64,000 nucleotides of DNA from Silene conica. Taxonomy: Eukaryota; Streptophyta; Magnoliopsida; Caryophyllales; Caryophyllaceae. Location: positions 54,217,358 to 54,281,357 of the forward strand of contig CM055315.2 in assembly GCA_029255685.2 (NCBI GenBank). Reading direction: 5' to 3'. This document shows, in pieces, positions 22,321-35,004 of this stretch. Position numbers and translations under genes: made by a program. Below the pieces are notes generated by a model, which was given only the letters and a program-made list of their open reading frames with translations, did not search any database and was not told the DNA's origin. How positions within the stretch are numbered: position 1 is the stretch's first letter; each line of letters starts with the position of its first letter.

Positions 22321-23862
22321 TGATGCGTGCATATTATATATATCTTTTAGGCCATATTAGGACGCATTTCCATGCTTATTTCGTAGCGTTTTACTACAAA
22401 TGTCCCCCGAATAGTCTACTTTGGTTTGTCCTGTGTTATTTGCAGATATGAGCCGGAGAAGATCATAATCAAGCCTAAACACATGTCCCCATGCATGCAC
22501 TTAGGAGAAGAGTTGAGTCGGAGCTTGTTACTACCATCTTGAGATGCGCGTAGAAGTAATGGAAGTCTATCGAGCGAAAGAAGAGCTTCACACCGCTAGT
22601 GCCTACTTTGAAGAGCCATAACTCGAGTTCTAGAAATGATAATCGAGTGATTCAAATTGGAGAAGAAAGCGTATCCTCTTAGCTTTCTAACGCCACCAAA
22701 AACGCTTGATTTGACTGAGTAACGAAGAAATGGCAGCCGTTTGAATTTCAGTGCGCATTGCAGGAAATCTGCTCGACAGATTCAGTCGATCGACCACTTT
22801 TGTTCGATACCTAAGTCGATCGACCGCTCCCTTAGTCGATCGACCACTTTTGGTCGATAGAAAAGTCGATCGACCAGTTCCCAGGTCGATCGACCAGTTT
22901 CTTTTCCGAAGCCCAATTTTAACCTAAGCCCATTAGGTCGTCGGATAGGAATCAATTCATTTTCGCTTTTAAGCAGCTTTTGGAGTTTTCTTTAGGGACT
23001 ACTTTTACTTTAATCTTCACTTTTTATCTTTTATCTTTTTATACTCTAAGAACTTGTAATCAGTTAATCTTTCTTTAGCATTTCCTGGCCTTCAAGAATT
23101 CTGTTTTGCCATTTACATTCGGTAATTTAATTTGCTTTGTTCATTTTATTCTCATTTCTTTACTACTTGTTTTCCATTGTTTTATATTGCAATTTTCATT
23201 ATCGCAATCATGTACTCCCTCTCCATTAATTATTCTATCTCAATTGTTCCATATATTATGCGTAGCTAATCCTCTTGACTAGGATATAGGTGATCCAATG
23301 ATAATGTGACGATGTTCGCTTAGGTTAGATCCGTTGTTGGTAGTTTGTCTCTGTTGTTAATTATGACATTTATTTGTGTTTGATTGGTTAAGTGGACGTA
23401 GCTAATTAATCGTATGGTAAACCCTGACCTAAGATCGAAAGCCTGGTGAGGGTTAGACCTGTCATAAACATTAGAGTGCCCTAATAAGTTGCGAGAGCCC
23501 GTTAGAAGCATTCTAGGGCGAATAGCGATCCGAGAGGACCTTTTCACTACCCCTTAGACCGGTAACTGCGACTGATCTGCGACCTAAACCCCCTATCGTT
23601 ACACAATCATTGGAGAACCGACTATCCTAGTTTTCTCTACCTTATATTTTTACACTCTTTTCTTTACGCTTTTCTTTTCTTTCTTTCCTTCACTACTCTT
23701 AGTTTTAGTTCAAACAACAATCAAAACCCCCAAATTCGGTTACTTCGACAGACTTTAGTTTAGCATTTAGAATTTATATCTGTCTCCCTGTGGATACGAT
23801 CCCGACTTCCTTGCTACATTAGTTAGGCCAGTTGGTTATTTTTGATAGGGTTGCGACAGCCG
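22321..23862 (+). repeat. 3' LTR of Athila-like element 1
   Basis: Matches 18006-19552 with about nine differences by eye. It carries the same TCGATCGACC cluster (about 22785-22905). Confidence 0.9.
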
Positions 23863-24028
23863 CCTCGGTTACCTGCATCACCACTACTCCCTGCCTCATT
23901 CTTTTCTTTCTATACCTCGCATAATCCAAGAATTTTGTCCATCTTGGCTTCTAAACCTTCGAACAACGGCGAGGGACAAGGCTTGGGTTCCGAACCTACA
24001 TTCTTGCCAAAGGTTAGATCTATACCTT
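23863..24028. repeat. 166-bp flanking duplication, right copy
   Basis: Direct repeat of 17840-18005; beyond 24028 the Sirevirus extra ORF continues. Confidence 0.9.
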
Positions 24029-25229
24029 CAAAACAAATACCCATCAATTTTAGGAGCTTATCACACATCCGATCACGAGGGATCACACCAAAACTTGCAT
24101 CATCCACGACACCCTTCTTGTAAAGAAGCTCGGACACCCACATTCCATAAGGAATGTCGATTGTCGAGCAGAATTTATCCTTGGTTAGAATACTTGAAAC
24201 ATGACAAAACTTGTTGCAAATAAGAGAAGCGAAATCAACTTTAGTACCCTCTAACCAACTGTAAACAACCACGGCCTCAATACTCGACAACTTATCCAGA
24301 CCACCCCTTCTCGGCAAAACCGTGTTCCATAAGAAGTTCACAAACAATTTTAACTTGGGACTAAAAGAAGCGGTTAACAATGGAGTGTTTTCCGTAGCAT
24401 ATTTATCAAAATAAGTTTTGATGACCATCTTTTTGTCCTTAGACACGACACTCCATTCCTTTTTCGGATCAAGATTAAAACCGTCTTGATCAAGCTTAAA
24501 GATTTCACAAATTTCAGTTTTCGACACTGTCACATCTTTTCCATTGACAACCGCACTTAACCCTTCCTCACACCCCTTAACCGACGCAAAGAACTGAACG
24601 ATTTCAATCGGAAACACTAAACCCGAGAAGTTGCTAATGTACTCCCACCCTTGATTTTGCAAGAATTCTTTAAAGAATCCTAAAGATTTGGACCCGTCGA
24701 CCCATGACGTAGGATAATATCGACCCGAATGTATCGAATAAGGTAAAACTCGGTCAATGAACATACCTTCTGTTTTGGTCATTCGGACCCGCTCTAATCC
24801 TTCGCGGGTTGCTTCGACAGAATAGTCTCGAAACAGGGTACGAGAGCTTTTCCCGAAAACGAACTCAGGCATATCGTCGGTGACGGATGAAGACTCACGG
24901 TTTAGTTTTCGTCGTTTCCCGTTGTCGGAAGTTGGAACAGAGATGGCGATGGGGGTAGGTGACGGCGGAGGTGACGGAGTTTGGGAAGGAGAGGATGGTG
25001 GAGCTTGTTTCTTGTTGTGGGAACGGGTTGCACGAGAGGGAGGCATTGTGGTTATGGTGGTGTTGGTCGGAGTTTTGTGGAAGTTTGGATTTATTGAATT
25101 TTGGAGGTTTTGGAGAGTATAAGAGTTAGGGACGGTAATAATGGAAGTGGGGTGAGGTAAGTAAAGTGTGGTAATGGTAAAATAGGTTGGTTGGGTAAAG
25201 TCAAAGGCTAGTGGTTGGGTAGGGGGCAC

Positions 25230-25564
25230 GTGGAAGGCAGAGGGAAGAGAAGTGGGGACGGTTGAGGTGAGTTTAATGAGGTAATTGTTTTTTATTTTTA
25301 TTATTATTTTTTTAAAATAATATGTATTATTAATATTATATAAGTGTATATGTTGTACGTTTAATTATATTATATGTCGTAATATTATTGTGGGATGCGG
25401 TTGTGCACACATACATACATGAATTGCATAACATAATTATGTTCATATAATTTATCATCCAGGCCAATACACACATACACATGCAGCGGAATATACGGAC
25501 ACAGTCATATTATCTCATCTGAACCGTAGTCAATCATTGGGTTATTTTTGCTTTTAAGATTTGA
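25230..25564 (-). other. Spacer between Sirevirus pol and extra ORF
   Basis: Non-coding, AT-rich at 25285-25390. It may contain a promoter or splice acceptor for the extra ORF but no clear motif is visible. Confidence 0.5.
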
Positions 25565-28500
25565 TTATGTACCACCGATTAAACCAATTTCCAATCGCAA
25601 AGTCTCATAGCGTTCTCTAGCCAATGGTTTAGTGAAGATATCTGCCCATTGTTTTTCACTACTACAAAATTCCAATTTTATATTTTTCTTTTCAACATGG
25701 TCTCGTAAAAAGTGATGTCTAATTTCAATATGCTTAGTTCTCGAGTGCTGGGCTGGGTTTATAGATATAATGATAGCACTCATATTATCACATAAAATAG
25801 GTACACATCCAACATCAATACCATAATCATGTAATTGTTGCTTTAACCATAAGACTTGAGAGCATACCAGTGCGGCTGCAATATATTCTGCTTCGGCAGT
25901 TGAGAGAGCGACAAAATTTTGTTTCTTTGATGCCCAAGATATTATACATGGGCCAACAAAGGTAGCAAGCCCCGAAGTACTTTTTCTGTCTAATGAACAT
26001 CCTGCATAATCCGCATCTGAATATCCTACTAGGTTAAAGTTACAGTCCATAGGATACCATAGGTATAACTTTGATGTTTCGATTAGGTATCTTAGTATTC
26101 TTTTAAACGCAATCATGTGCGATTCTTTTGGTGCAGATTGAAATGTTGCACAGACACAGACACTAAACATTATATCGGGACGACTTGCAGTTAGATAAAG
26201 AAGTGAGTCAATCATACCTCGGTAAGTTGTTTCGTCTACAGACTTACCATCTTCGTCTTTGGTTAGCTTCTTATCTGTGACCATTGGAGTAGGCATTGCA
26301 TGAGAGGTTTTCATGCCGAATTTCTTTAGCAGTTCCTTGACGTATTTTTGTTGATGAACTTTGATTCCTTCTTCAGTTTGTTGTATTTGAAGTCCAAGGA
26401 AGAACTTTAGTTCTCCCATCATACTCATCTCGAACTCAGAAGTCATCAACTCAGAGAAGTACTTGCACAACTTTTTATTAGTTGAGCCAAAAATAATATC
26501 ATCAACATAGATCTGAACGACTAGTAGATCTGAGTTCTCGCTTTTAAGAAATAGGGTTTTATCCACAGACCCTCTCTTGAATCCACTCTCCAATAGGAAC
26601 TTTGATAATCTGTCGTACCATGCCCTAGGTGCTTGTTTCAGGCCATAGAGAGCTTTGTCCAATTTGAATACATGATCTTTGAGTTTGCTGTCAGGAAATC
26701 CAGGAGGTTGTTCAACAAATACTTCCTCTTGGAGATAACCATTAAGAAAGGCAGTCTTAACGTCCATCTCAAAAAGCTTCATTCCCTTGTGTGCTGCAAA
26801 TGCAATGAGTAGTCTTATTGCCTCAAGACGAGCAACAGGAGCAAAGGTTTCGTCATAATCGATCCCTTCCTATTGGTTGTATCCTTAAGCCACTAGTCTG
26901 GCCTTATTTCGAACAATGACTCCAGTGTCATCCAATTTATTTCTGAATACCCATCTAGTTCCAATGACAGATCTGTCCTTTGGTCGAGGAACAAGATGCC
27001 AAACTTTGTTTCTTTCAAATTGCTGGAGTTCTTCTTGCATGACGACTATCCAGTCTGGATCTGCGAGAGCTTCCTTGATATTTGAAGGTTCAATGGTGGA
27101 GAGAAAGGAGTAGAATGAGCAAAACTTATTTAAGCTCCTTCGAGTTTGAACTCCATCTGTCAGGCTTCCTATGACATTGTCCAAAGGATGAGAGCCTTCA
27201 TATCTCCAGTTCCTTGATTGATTATTAGCATTACCTGAACTTGACTCGGGATCTTGACTTGTTCCCCCTGAATCCAAACCTGGGGTTATAGTAGGATCAG
27301 GTATAACTCTGGCCTCTTCCCTTTGGTTTTGATTCAAAGTTATAGCTTCATTAGCTGTAACTCTGGGTTCCAAGTTATTGGCTTGAGAGTTATCTATAGT
27401 ATCATCAACTGTAGCTTCATCTCTCGCACCGTTTTCTCCCAAGTTAAGTTCATCATGAATTCCTTGAATCTCACCTTCTTCATTTTCTATTTCAGGAGGA
27501 TCTTCTCTTGACAACTTGAAATCAGGTTCGTCTAGGTTTTCCTCTACGTCCTGTAAAGGCTTATCGAAGGCATTATTTTCATCAAAGATAACATGAATAC
27601 TCTCTTCTATGCATAAGGCACGTTTGTTAAAAACTTTGTAGGCTTTACTTTGATCCGAATATCCTATAAAAATTGCTTCGTCACTTCTAGGGTCGAATTT
27701 GCTTAATCTGTTTTTACCATTGTTGTGAACAAAGCATTTACTCCCAAAACATCTTAGGTGAGATATATTAGGTTTACAACCACGAAGAAGTTCATAAGGT
27801 GTCTTTTTAAGGATAGGTCTAATCGTAGCACGGTTATGAATATAGCAAGCTGTACTAATAGCCTCAGCCCAATAGTTTCTAGGTAGACCAATACAAAGAA
27901 CCATTGTTCTAGCCATGTCTTATAGGGTTCTGTTCATACGTTCTACGACTCCGTTTTGTTGTGGGGTTCTAGGTGCCGAGAAGTTATGTCCAACACCGTT
28001 GGTCTTACAGAACTCAATAAAGGCATGATTGTCGAACTCAGTTCCATGGTCAGTACGGATTGTTACTAGGTTTGATTTATATTTGTTTTGGACAAGTTTC
28101 ATGAGACTAACAAATTCATCGAATGTTTCGTCTTTAGAATGAAGAAAGATTGGCCAAACAAATCTAGAGTAATCATCAACTAGAACGAAAACGTACCTGG
28201 AACCTCCTCTGCTTCTTACCTTCATAGGGCCACATAGATCCATGTGTACTAGTTCAAGAGCTTGTTCTGTGCTTACCACTCTTTTTGGTTTAAAAGATGA
28301 TCTGACGTGTTTACATCGTGCACATGTGTCACACATCTTTTCTTGATCAAATTTGATCTTTGGAAGACCTTCGACCAAGTCCCATCTTTTCAGCTTACTT
28401 AGAATAGGTGAGCTAATATGACCAAATCTCTTGTGCCATAGACATGGATCATCTAACGTAACTTTCATGCATGATAGAGAATCAGTAGGTACAACATTTA

Positions 28501-29379
28501 AATCAATCATATAAACATTTTTCATCCTGTGACCTTCAAGTATTACTTTACTAGTGCCTTCTAAGATAATACGACATATATTTGAATGAAAAACCACTTT
28601 GTTTCCTTTGTCGTATAATTGAGATATACTGATGAGATTGTGTTTAAGACCACTTACAAGGTATACATCATTTATAGTATGAGAAGATGAAATACCTATC
28701 TTACCAATTCCGATGCTTCTTACCTTCATAGGGCCACATAGATCCATGTGTACTAGTTCAAGAGCTTTTTCTATACTTACCACTCTTTTCGGCTTAAAGG
28801 ATGATCTGACGTGTTTGCATCGTGCACATGTGTCACACATCTTTTCTTGATCAAACTTGATCTTTGGGAGACCTTCGACCAAGTCCCATCTTTTTAGCTT
28901 ACTTAGAATAGGTGAGCTAATATGACCAAATTTCTTGTGCCATAAACATGGATCGTCTAACGTAACTTTCATGCAAGAGAGAGAGAGTTAGTAGGTACGA
29001 CATTTAAATCAATCATATAAACGTTTTTCCTTCTATGACCTTCAAGGATTACTTTGCTAGTACCTTCCATAATTATACGACATATATTAGCATGAAAAAC
29101 AACTTTGTTTCCTTTGTCACATAATTGAGATATACTTATTAAATTATGTTTGAGACCACTTATCAGATATACATCATTTATAGCATGAGATGATGAAATA
29201 CCAATCTTACCAATCCCTATAATTTTTCCTTTCTTATTATCACTGAAGGTAACCTTTCCTCCGTCAAAGGGTTTTAGGGTTTGAAATAGATTTACGTCGC
29301 CTGTCATATGTCTAGAGCATCCACTGTCGAGATACCATAAGTTATTTTCTTTAGCGACATACTGCACATATAAATTCAA
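25565..29379 (-). pseudogene. pol: Sirevirus pol region (protease, integrase, reverse transcriptase, RNase H)
   Basis: In order on the minus strand: a protease start with the WYLDSGCSRHMTG active-site segment, a GAG-pre-integrase domain with HX-C-C zinc-binding pattern, an integrase core (VLVDDYSRF, TDHGTEF, NGVVERMN), a reverse transcriptase with [19 protein letters not shown] and the catalytic YVDD, and an RNase H with [10 protein letters not shown]. These are the enzymes of a copia element. An internal tandem repeat of about 504 bp (28211 to about 29215) duplicates the protease-integrase junction. It is a fossil with several breaks. Confidence 0.9.
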
Positions 29380-30682
29380 AGACAGGATTTAGGTACCCAA
29401 GCATACTTGGGTCCTTTGTTGTTAGTAATCACAAATACATCTTCCTTTTTCACCCAGACTTGTCTTACATACGATTTTCTATAATGGTAGTAGTTGGGTT
29501 TTGATGTTTTTGTGTATGTCTTAGTTTGTGCTTTAGGTGACCACTTTTTGTGTGTCGTAGATTGAGGAGTATGTTTGGTTCTATTTTTCTTTTCTTCGTA
29601 GTCAAATGTTATGTCATAGAACCATCTGTGGTCAATATTTCTTTCCTCAACTTTGTCGTCATCACTATCAGAGACGGGAGTAGTGTTGTTTGGTATACCT
29701 AAGGATTTAACAAACTTAACTCCGGTTTTAAAATCTTGTGCATGTTTTACACAGTTTTCTCGGAGGTGACCAGTGTGACCACAATAAGTACATATTAAAT
29801 ACTCAGGTAGGTCGACTTATTTTCTTCTTCTAAAATCTCGGTCTGTTGGGCTTTGTTTACACTTTGAGTGATCCCTTATTCCATAACACTCGTGACCTAA
29901 TCCCATCTTCATGTTATTGTCGGATTGTTCAGTCAGGAAGTTTAGAACGTTGGTGCTTCCTTCCCATTTATCGTGAACTTTCCAAGTGCGAAGAAGAAGG
30001 TCTTTTAAGGAGTCTATTTCCTTTTGACATTTACTATGGTCGATGTTGCTAGACTCTTTTAGGTTTTGAATAATTTTGTGAAAGTCGGAAACAATTTTAG
30101 CATGTTCCTTTTCGATGTTAGACAGGTTGAATTCTAGATCCATGATTTTGTTTTCGAGAATCTCAACTTCTTCTAGATGAGTCTCATCTTCAACAACTGT
30201 CGAAGATTTAGACTTTAGAAGCTCATTTGCCTCTGTCAATTATGAAGTTATAGCTTCATTAGCTGTAACTTTAGATTGAAGCTCTTTAATGTTGAGTTTT
30301 AGTTTTGAGGTTATAGCTTCATTAGCTATAACTTTAGACTCAATAACCTTTTTCTCAGACATCGCTGTTTCCAACTTAACATTGGTTTCAATGTTTATTT
30401 TGGATTTCAGTTTCTTAGCTTTGGCTTTTAGAAGTTGATTTTCCTCAGCAATATCGAGGATCTGTTCTTTCAAATCATCTAACTCAAGACTTTGTTCATG
30501 ACATTGGTCTAGGGTTTTCTCAAAGTATTTAATTACCATAGCCTTAGACAGATTTTTAACTTGACTTTTAAGTTGTAGGAAATTTACCTCTTCGTCATCG
30601 TCGTCTGAGTCGGATTCTCCAAGGAGACACATATGAGATGCGTCGTCTTCATCATTGTTGTTTGAGATTAGATCAAGACTGA

Positions 30683-32482
30683 TGATGCGTGTCTTTTATA
30701 TGATTTTTTACACCTCATTTCACACGCATTTCAGAGCTCATTTGTGTAGTTTAGGCTACTATTTCCCCTATTTCGTCTACTTTCGTGTTTTGGTGCATTA
30801 TTGCAGTTTAATGCGGAAATGAGTAGATATTGAGCTAAATTCGTCCCCGAGTGCTTAGCATAGCATTTGACATGAAGAGGATGCTTAAGGAACGAACTTG
30901 GCGCGCGCTTCAAAGCCTGAAGATGGCATAAGCAAGGGTGCACACAGTTTACAAGCTTTAACAAGGAAAGAATCGCTTCGCGATATTGCAGCCTGTTTCA
31001 ATTGGCTATATCTCGATTTCTAGAGTAGATAATTGAGTGATTCTAATTGGAGGTGAAAGCTTATTCTCTTAGCTTTTCAACGTCGCAAGAATCGCTTGAT
31101 TTTGATAAGCAACGAAGAAATGGCAGCTGTTTTAAGATCGACGCGCGCTGCAGAATTCGTCAGAATGCATTACTGTACTGCAGTTTGGTCGATCGACCAC
31201 CTACTATGGTCGGTCGACCAAGGTACCTGATGCGCGAGATTTCAGAAACCCGGTAGTTGGTCGACCGACCAGCATCATAGGTCGGTCGACCAAGGCACAG
31301 ACTTCAGAAATTCGCAAAAGCCCACGACGTGATTAGGTCAAGAGAGAAAGCTTTGAGAAACTCTTATAAAAGCCTAATCCCGTCATTAGGCTAACAATCA
31401 AGTTCTCCAATCTCTAAAATTCTCCAATACTTTTTACTTATTTCAGTTTTAGAATTAGAATTAGAATTCTCTTTAGTTTGCAATCGTTGTTCTCAGTTTA
31501 CTCCAAGCATAACATTCCGTTCCATTCAATTCAATAAAGTTAATCTTTCTGCCCTATTTCCTTTATACGGTAATCCTTGCTCTATTTCGGTTTGTTCATA
31601 ATTTTATTAGTATCCGGTTAGTTAGAACCCCTAAACCTTTATTGTTGTTAATTGTTATTTCGTTAATCGCATCAATCATGTTTTCTATTATCGTTATTAT
31701 CGTTATCGTTATTGTTTTCATCAATACCATGAGTAGCTAGACCCTCATATGTTAGGATGTAGGCAACCTATAGCGTAGATGGCGTAGTTTAGGGCAACTC
31801 GTAGCAGTACTTGGTCGACCGACTAGCTTCTCTGGTCGGTCGACTAAGTTGATTGGTCGATCGACCGGTGAACCTGCTCGGTCGACTGATTACGCGTCTG
31901 ATCAGTTTTGTTTTATCCCGTTAAAAGCAATATCTTTCAATAAGACCAAAAAGAGACTTGTTAGATGCTTAGTGATGACCAACCCATAGACCGAAAGACA
32001 TGGAAGGGCATTAGTTAATGGTTTAAACGTTTAAGTTACTTACGATCGAAAGATTTGTGACTTAGGCTTTAGGAATCACTAATCGTGTTGACACCTAGTA
32101 TTAGTGAGACCTAGAGACTAGTAGCATAGGCCGAAAGGAGCTATTAGTTAACCTGGACCGAAAGGACTCGTTATACCCATCTTACGCGACTGTAATGCAT
32201 GTTTACTTAGACCGTCTGCCATCATAGCTATAGTGACCCGAACATCCTAGCATCTCTTTTATCACCGTTTTTACGTCTTCTTTTTAGTTTTATTCTTTAC
32301 TTTAATTGTTAGACTTAGTTCAAACCATAATAACTCAAAACCCCCTCTTTATTACTTAATAGATTGAAAATTAGCAAACAGAATTAAACTTGTCTCTCTG
32401 TGGTTCGACCCTTACTATTACTATCTATAGTTTTAGTTTTGTTTATAAATCTTATCTTTGACACCCACAACGACGGGTATCA
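30683..32482 (+). repeat. 5' LTR of Athila-like element 2
   Basis: 1800 bp. TATA box TATAAAA at 31365-31371. GGTCGATCGACC/GGTCGGTCGACC motifs cluster at about 31187-31310 and 31815-31890, i.e. on both sides of the TATA box. Confidence 0.92.
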
Positions 32483-32487
32483 AATTT

Positions 32488-32505
32488 TGGCGCCGTTGCC
32501 GGGGA
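32488..32505 (+). other. Primer binding site, Athila type
   Basis: TGGCGCCGTTGCCGGGGA five bases after the LTR, the same as in element 1. Confidence 0.9.
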
Positions 32506-32641
32506 GACGGTATAATTTTGGTTGTTAATTTTTAGTTTATTTTCCCTGTCTTAAGGAACTTCGGTTCCTTAAGACCGTTACTTACCTTTGCTTCTAGTTT
32601 TGCTTGTGCAGAGTTAGAAGTAAGATTTTTGAGAGGAAGGC

Positions 32642-33976
32642 TTGAGTACTCTCAGTTCTTTTGCAATCATGCCTACAATATTTGATAATCTTCAGCCAAC
32701 AGCGCACGACCTTCCACAGGGATTTACTCTCCCCTTTGAAATTCGTCTTTCCTATATCGAATTAGTGGAGCAAAATCAGTTTGCCGGTCTACCGGATGAG
32801 GATCCTTGGAAGCATTTGGAGCTATTTACCGATTATTGTTGTTCCATACCCGTACCGGCTGGAGTGACGCAAGATGAAGTTAAGGAGAAGATGTTTCTTT
32901 TCTCCTTGAAAGATTCTGCGCGTCAATGGATTCGCTCCCTTGATAAGGTAGTAGCTAGAGTTACAAACTGGACATCTCTGGCATTGGCTTTCTGCAAGCA
33001 TTACATTTCGCCTGCGAAAACCAATGCTTTGAGAGTTCAAATTTCAAATTTCCAGCAAGGACCCGATGAGGAATTTCATGAAGCGTGGGCCCGTTTTAAG
33101 AAGTTGGTTCGATCTGTTCCTCACCACGGCTTTGAGGAATGGTACCTCTGCAACAAATTATATAACTCTTTGTATGACGACTACAGAGTCATCCTTGATT
33201 CGGCTACAAATTGTAGATTTCAAAATAATGTAGCTTATGATGAGGGTTGGAACATTATTGAGGAGATGGCGATTCATATAGCTAAAAATGGTAATTCGCG
33301 TGGTAATTCGCCGAAGAAAAGTGCGGACAAGAGTCATGTTGCAGCACTTGAAGCATCCATTAACACCCGTTTCGAAAAACTTGAGGATGCTCCCGTTCAT
33401 GAAACAAATGAGGCTGCGGAGTTGAGAACGATTGTCCAAACCCTCACGACTCAAATGTTGGAAATGAAAAAGGCTCAAGCTGCATCATTGAAGAACATTC
33501 AGAGCAAAACAGCAATCTTAGCTGCCAATCAGATTGCTAACTCTCCGAGCAAATGTGGGAGTCCCGTAGAGACGATCAATGCCATTAAACTCCGAAGCGG
33601 TCTCTCATATGATGGACCGGCATCCCAAGAAAGGTCCGATGAAGTTTCTAATATGGAAGTTGATCTCGTCCCCAGTAGAGTCAGTCGACCGACCAGTTTA
33701 CATGGTCGATCGACCGAAAAACCTGTTGATTCGTCAGTTTCTGACAACCAGAAACCTTCTGTTCCTAGTTCGACTGGTCGACCGACTAACATTCCCAGTC
33801 GACCGACCAAGATACCTGAGCAGAATATGGATCCGCCTCTTGGGTTACCTGACTCTTCTCTCATCAATGACTTGACGGAGATTCTGAAGTTAAAGAAGCC
33901 GAAGGTTGCTGATCCTACGGCTAGTGTTGCGGTCCCGTATCCGGATCATTTGGAGAAACTGAAGTTGGAGCGTTAG
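32642..33976 (+). CDS. gag: Gag protein of Athila-like element 2
   Basis: 444 residues, intact. Residues about 50-210 form a Retrotrans_gag domain (DPWKHLELFTDYC, FLFSLKDSARQWI, then FHEAWARFKKL). It builds the particle and packages element RNA. A coiled-coil stretch follows (about 260-300), and then a Ser/Pro-rich tail in which the short words GRPT, SRPT and GRST recur because the DNA contains the GGTCGACCGACC-type motif. The next in-frame region continues briefly after the stop as a KLKKR-rich piece but shows no protease or polymerase signature. Confidence 0.85.
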   Translation: MSTLSSFAIMPTIFDNLQPTAHDLPQGFTLPFEIRLSYIELVEQNQFAGLPDEDPWKHLELFTDYCCSIPVPAGVTQDEVKEKMFLFSLKDSARQWIRSLDKVVARVTNWTSLALAFCKHYISPAKTNALRVQISNFQQGPDEEFHEAWARFKKLVRSVPHHGFEEWYLCNKLYNSLYDDYRVILDSATNCRFQNNVAYDEGWNIIEEMAIHIAKNGNSRGNSPKKSADKSHVAALEASINTRFEKLEDAPVHETNEAAELRTIVQTLTTQMLEMKKAQAASLKNIQSKTAILAANQIANSPSKCGSPVETINAIKLRSGLSYDGPASQERSDEVSNMEVDLVPSRVSRPTSLHGRSTEKPVDSSVSDNQKPSVPSSTGRPTNIPSRPTKIPEQNMDPPLGLPDSSLINDLTEILKLKKPKVADPTASVAVPYPDHLEKLKLER

Positions 33977-34963
33977 TTCGGTAAAATCTTGGAGATCGTC
34001 AAAGGCCTTGAGCTTGGGGGAAAATTAAAGGACCATGCTGTTATTCCTGTTGCTGCGGGTCATGGCAAAGAGGGCATAGGAGATCCTGGTGATACTAGTG
34101 AGACGGAATTTAAGCAAGTCGCTGAGCGAGATAGGCCGGGCAAATTAAAGAAGCGTGTCATAGCTTATGCAACACCAGATACCCTTCCTCCGGCTAGGCC
34201 TGTTGTCTGGAAACCCAGAGTAGCGGTCCATACTACTGAAAGGACCTCTTTTAGTCAAGTGCCCCACTTTGGGGTATCTTGCTGTTGAGTCGTAGTGCTA
34301 GTCAAGTGTTTTATTTAGGTTTTTGTTGGACTATTTTTTGTTCTTGCTTTTAGACTTAGACTCTTTTTACTTTTTGTTGGTTTTTTTTATGTACTTAGTA
34401 GTTCTGGGTTTAGTGCAAGTTTTGGGCGCATATATATTGTTTTTACAGGTTTTGAAAGGAATTAACTCAATCCGTTGAGTTAATTCGAGGAAGAAAAAAG
34501 GAGCATTGTTACAGGAAATCTGGTCTACCGACTAGATGCATAAGTCGGTCAACCAGCCTCTGGAATCCAGTAGCCACTGTCTACCGAGACTTGGTCGGTC
34601 GACCAAGGGTTGTGGTCGGTCGACCACTACCACTGCTACTACATGTTCTTGTTTGCTTCGGGAAGCATACCAGCAAGCCTAGGGAGTCTTTCTCTCTATC
34701 TTTCTTTTATGCTTTCATTTTCACCTTTATTTTCATACCTTGTAATTATTATTTATCACCCAAATGCTTTTAATTTCCAAAAAAGGTCGTCTTGTTCTTT
34801 TTCAGGTCTATAAGGTAGCACTGCTGGCTAGCGAAACCTCCTAGCTTACGCTGGTATAGGGAGGTTTCCGTTCGCGCATATATTCCGTTAGTTCCTTCCA
34901 TGTTCCTCCTTAGTTTTATTTTATCGCAAATTCCCATATCCCATGTTCTTTGTATATGATATT

Positions 34964-35004
34964 GCACAATGGAGACATTGTGTGATTTGGTTTGGGGAAG
35001 GGTT
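34964..35004 (+). other. Internal hairpin + purine-tract module
   Basis: Stem GCACAATG/CATTGTGT with loop GAGA (34964-34983), then GATTTGGTTTGGGGAAGGG. Against element 1 the second base pair is C-G in place of T-A, a compensated change. Confidence 0.85.

Larger units (their letters stand above)
18006..23862 (+). mobile_element. Athila-like Ty3/Gypsy non-autonomous element 1
   Basis: LTRs of about 1.54 kb (18006-19552; 22321-23862) begin TGATGCGTG. A primer site TGGCGCCGTTGCCGGGGA at 19558-19575, characteristic of Athila/Tat-type elements, and a purine tract before 22321 define the interior. The only long ORF is a gag-related one at 19650; no protease, integrase or reverse transcriptase is seen. 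The LTRs differ at about nine positions by eye, so the insertion is recent. The flank is a 166-bp duplication instead of a 5-bp TSD, and the right terminus is not canonical. Confidence 0.88.
9099..25229 (-). pseudogene. Extra ORF downstream of pol in the Sirevirus (split by two insertions)
   Basis: The region lies in three pieces: 25229-23863, 18005-17691 and 9309-9099, separated by the Athila-like element and the gag-only copia element. The conceptual product has a low-complexity, Pro/Ser-rich N-terminus and then a domain resembling the 'putative plant transposon protein' family (Transposase_32-like), with an FSGLVFPIEIVQFFASVK segment. A heptad-rich, probably coiled-coil tail ends the third piece. 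Position after pol is where Sireviruses carry an envelope-like ORF; function is unknown. It is a fossil with a few breaks. Confidence 0.65.

Noticed and set aside
19005-23547. Identical 75-residue minus-strand ORFs at 19005-19232 and 23320-23547
   Set aside because: They are the same position in the two LTRs of one element, so identity reflects the repeat and not a gene.
24880-25122. 80-residue plus-strand ORF rich in glycine and valine
   Set aside because: Antisense shadow of the Pro/Ser-rich start of the Sirevirus extra ORF.
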